A stretch of 64,000 nt of DNA from Eurosta solidaginis (taxonomy: Eukaryota > Arthropoda > Insecta > Diptera > Tephritidae), in NCBI RefSeq assembly GCF_040869045.1, contig NC_090322.1, positions 187,487,477 to 187,551,476 of the forward strand, read 5' to 3'. Numbering within the stretch: position 1 is the stretch's first letter; each line of letters starts with the position of its first letter. The position numbers and the translations under genes were made by a program. The notes under the pieces were generated by a model, which had not been told where the DNA came from, did not search any database, and worked only from the letters and a program-made list of their open reading frames with translations. Shown piece after piece: positions 63,320-64,000 of the stretch.

Positions 63320-63683
63320 ATTTGGATAACTTATTTATTTCCTCTTTTTTCTCGTTTTACCTTTAAAGTCTATCACGCAAAAATAGCACTGGTCGTGGTT
63401 AAAGGGTTCAGTTCACATCATTGGAACACCAAACTTCATGTTATGACACCCGATACCCATCTCATTAAAGTTAATCTACAGGAGGCGCAAATAAAATGAG
63501 GTGTCCAAGATTTATCGAGATTTTTTACACGGAAACCGAAATAATGAAAGTATATATCTTTGACAGAATTAGTTATTTTCCGAGGTGAGTTTCCGAAAAT
63601 ATAATGTCAGCAAATAAAGCAAAAATCATCCGAATTATTTTTACATTTAAAATCTCTTTTGTAAACACATCTACCGATATAGT
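63320..63683. other. Upstream of the broken gene, nothing certain
   Basis: A start codon for the unknown-family gene is not evident; the first codons may lie in an unseen upstream exon. No repeat recognised. Confidence 0.35.
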
Positions 63684-64000
63684 ATGTATAAATTTGCACT
63701 ACAATTTGCAAAACAAAACTTACAACAAACAGTAGTGACAATTAAATACAATTTGAAAAATAAATTCTTCCGTAAATTTAAAAACAGTGAAAATAGGGCT
63801 TTTTACGATAAGTATAAAGAGTGTGAAAAGAAATTTGCGTGCCTTGATAAATTTTACACAGAAATTACATTTTAAATTGTGAAGAAAACTTAAAATAAAA
63901 TCCAAAATCATTTTGGAATTTCGTTAACTCGAAGAAGGCTGTATCTAATATTCCATCATCTATTTTCCTCGGCGACAAAGTGGTTGATACTCCTGTGGAT
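63684..64000 (+). mobile_element. LINE fragment, pre-RT region, runs off the window
   Basis: LKNKFFRKFKNSENRAFYDK YKECEKKF and, after a shift, WNFVNSKKAVSNIPSSIFLG DKVVDTPVD. The pattern L+.+..R.....YD.Y.......  FW.FVNSK......P is the segment between endonuclease and RT in jockey/CR1-group LINEs (compare 6960-7240 of LINE C). Confidence 0.7.

Overview
The window reads as chromosomal DNA of a higher fly (Diptera, Brachycera), most likely a tephritid-type fruit fly. It is AT-rich, has large repeat-filled introns, and is packed with insect retrotransposons (gypsy, jockey/CR1, R1, Penelope) and short inverted-repeat elements. The organism call is inference; no database was searched.

Only two host genes are well supported. 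The first is a small intact single-exon gene at 11583-12005 (minus), related to c-Myc-binding protein (MYCBP/AMY-1). The second is a five-exon TWIK-type two-pore potassium channel gene on the minus strand, 59242 down to 31289, encoding 516 aa. All four of its introns are phase 1 with GT..AG ends and are 5.6-8.3 kb long. Nearly everything inside them is mobile DNA. A third coding unit at 61.4-63.3 kb (minus) belongs to a widespread arthropod family of unknown function and is broken by a Penelope-like insertion.

Layout. 1-10.1 kb is a nest of transposons. A plus-strand gypsy remnant is split by a LINE (5245-9030) that itself carries a 139-bp palindromic hAT-type MITE. To its left, a minus-strand LINE copy is split by a nearly complete sibling LINE (631-4207) with a 10-bp target duplication. 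10.3-10.8 kb holds two SINE-like copies. 11.6-12.3 kb is the MYCBP-like gene and its upstream region. 12267-18515 is a minus-strand Ty3/gypsy element with two LTRs, ending about 260 bp from the gene start. 18.5-31.2 kb is intergenic DNA with many MITEs, SINEs, hairpins, a GC-rich minisatellite and a fold-back element. 31.3-59.2 kb is the channel gene. Its introns hold fold-back elements, LINE fragments, a P-type transposase remnant, a Helitron-like end with a 129-bp satellite, solo LTRs and an R1/LOA-type LINE. 59.2-64 kb is the 5' flank, a tandem repeat, the broken unknown gene and a LINE fragment.

The most noteworthy signal is a family of five 184-197 bp elements (18042, 19033, 25616, 31712, 39455) with about 31-bp terminal inverted repeats beginning CATG. 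Four copies have perfect 8-bp target duplications and one an imperfect duplication. End sequence, repeat length and duplication length all resemble the Drosophila P element, so this looks like a non-autonomous P-superfamily MITE family. A possible P/THAP9-like transposase C-terminus lies at 36.0-36.5 kb.
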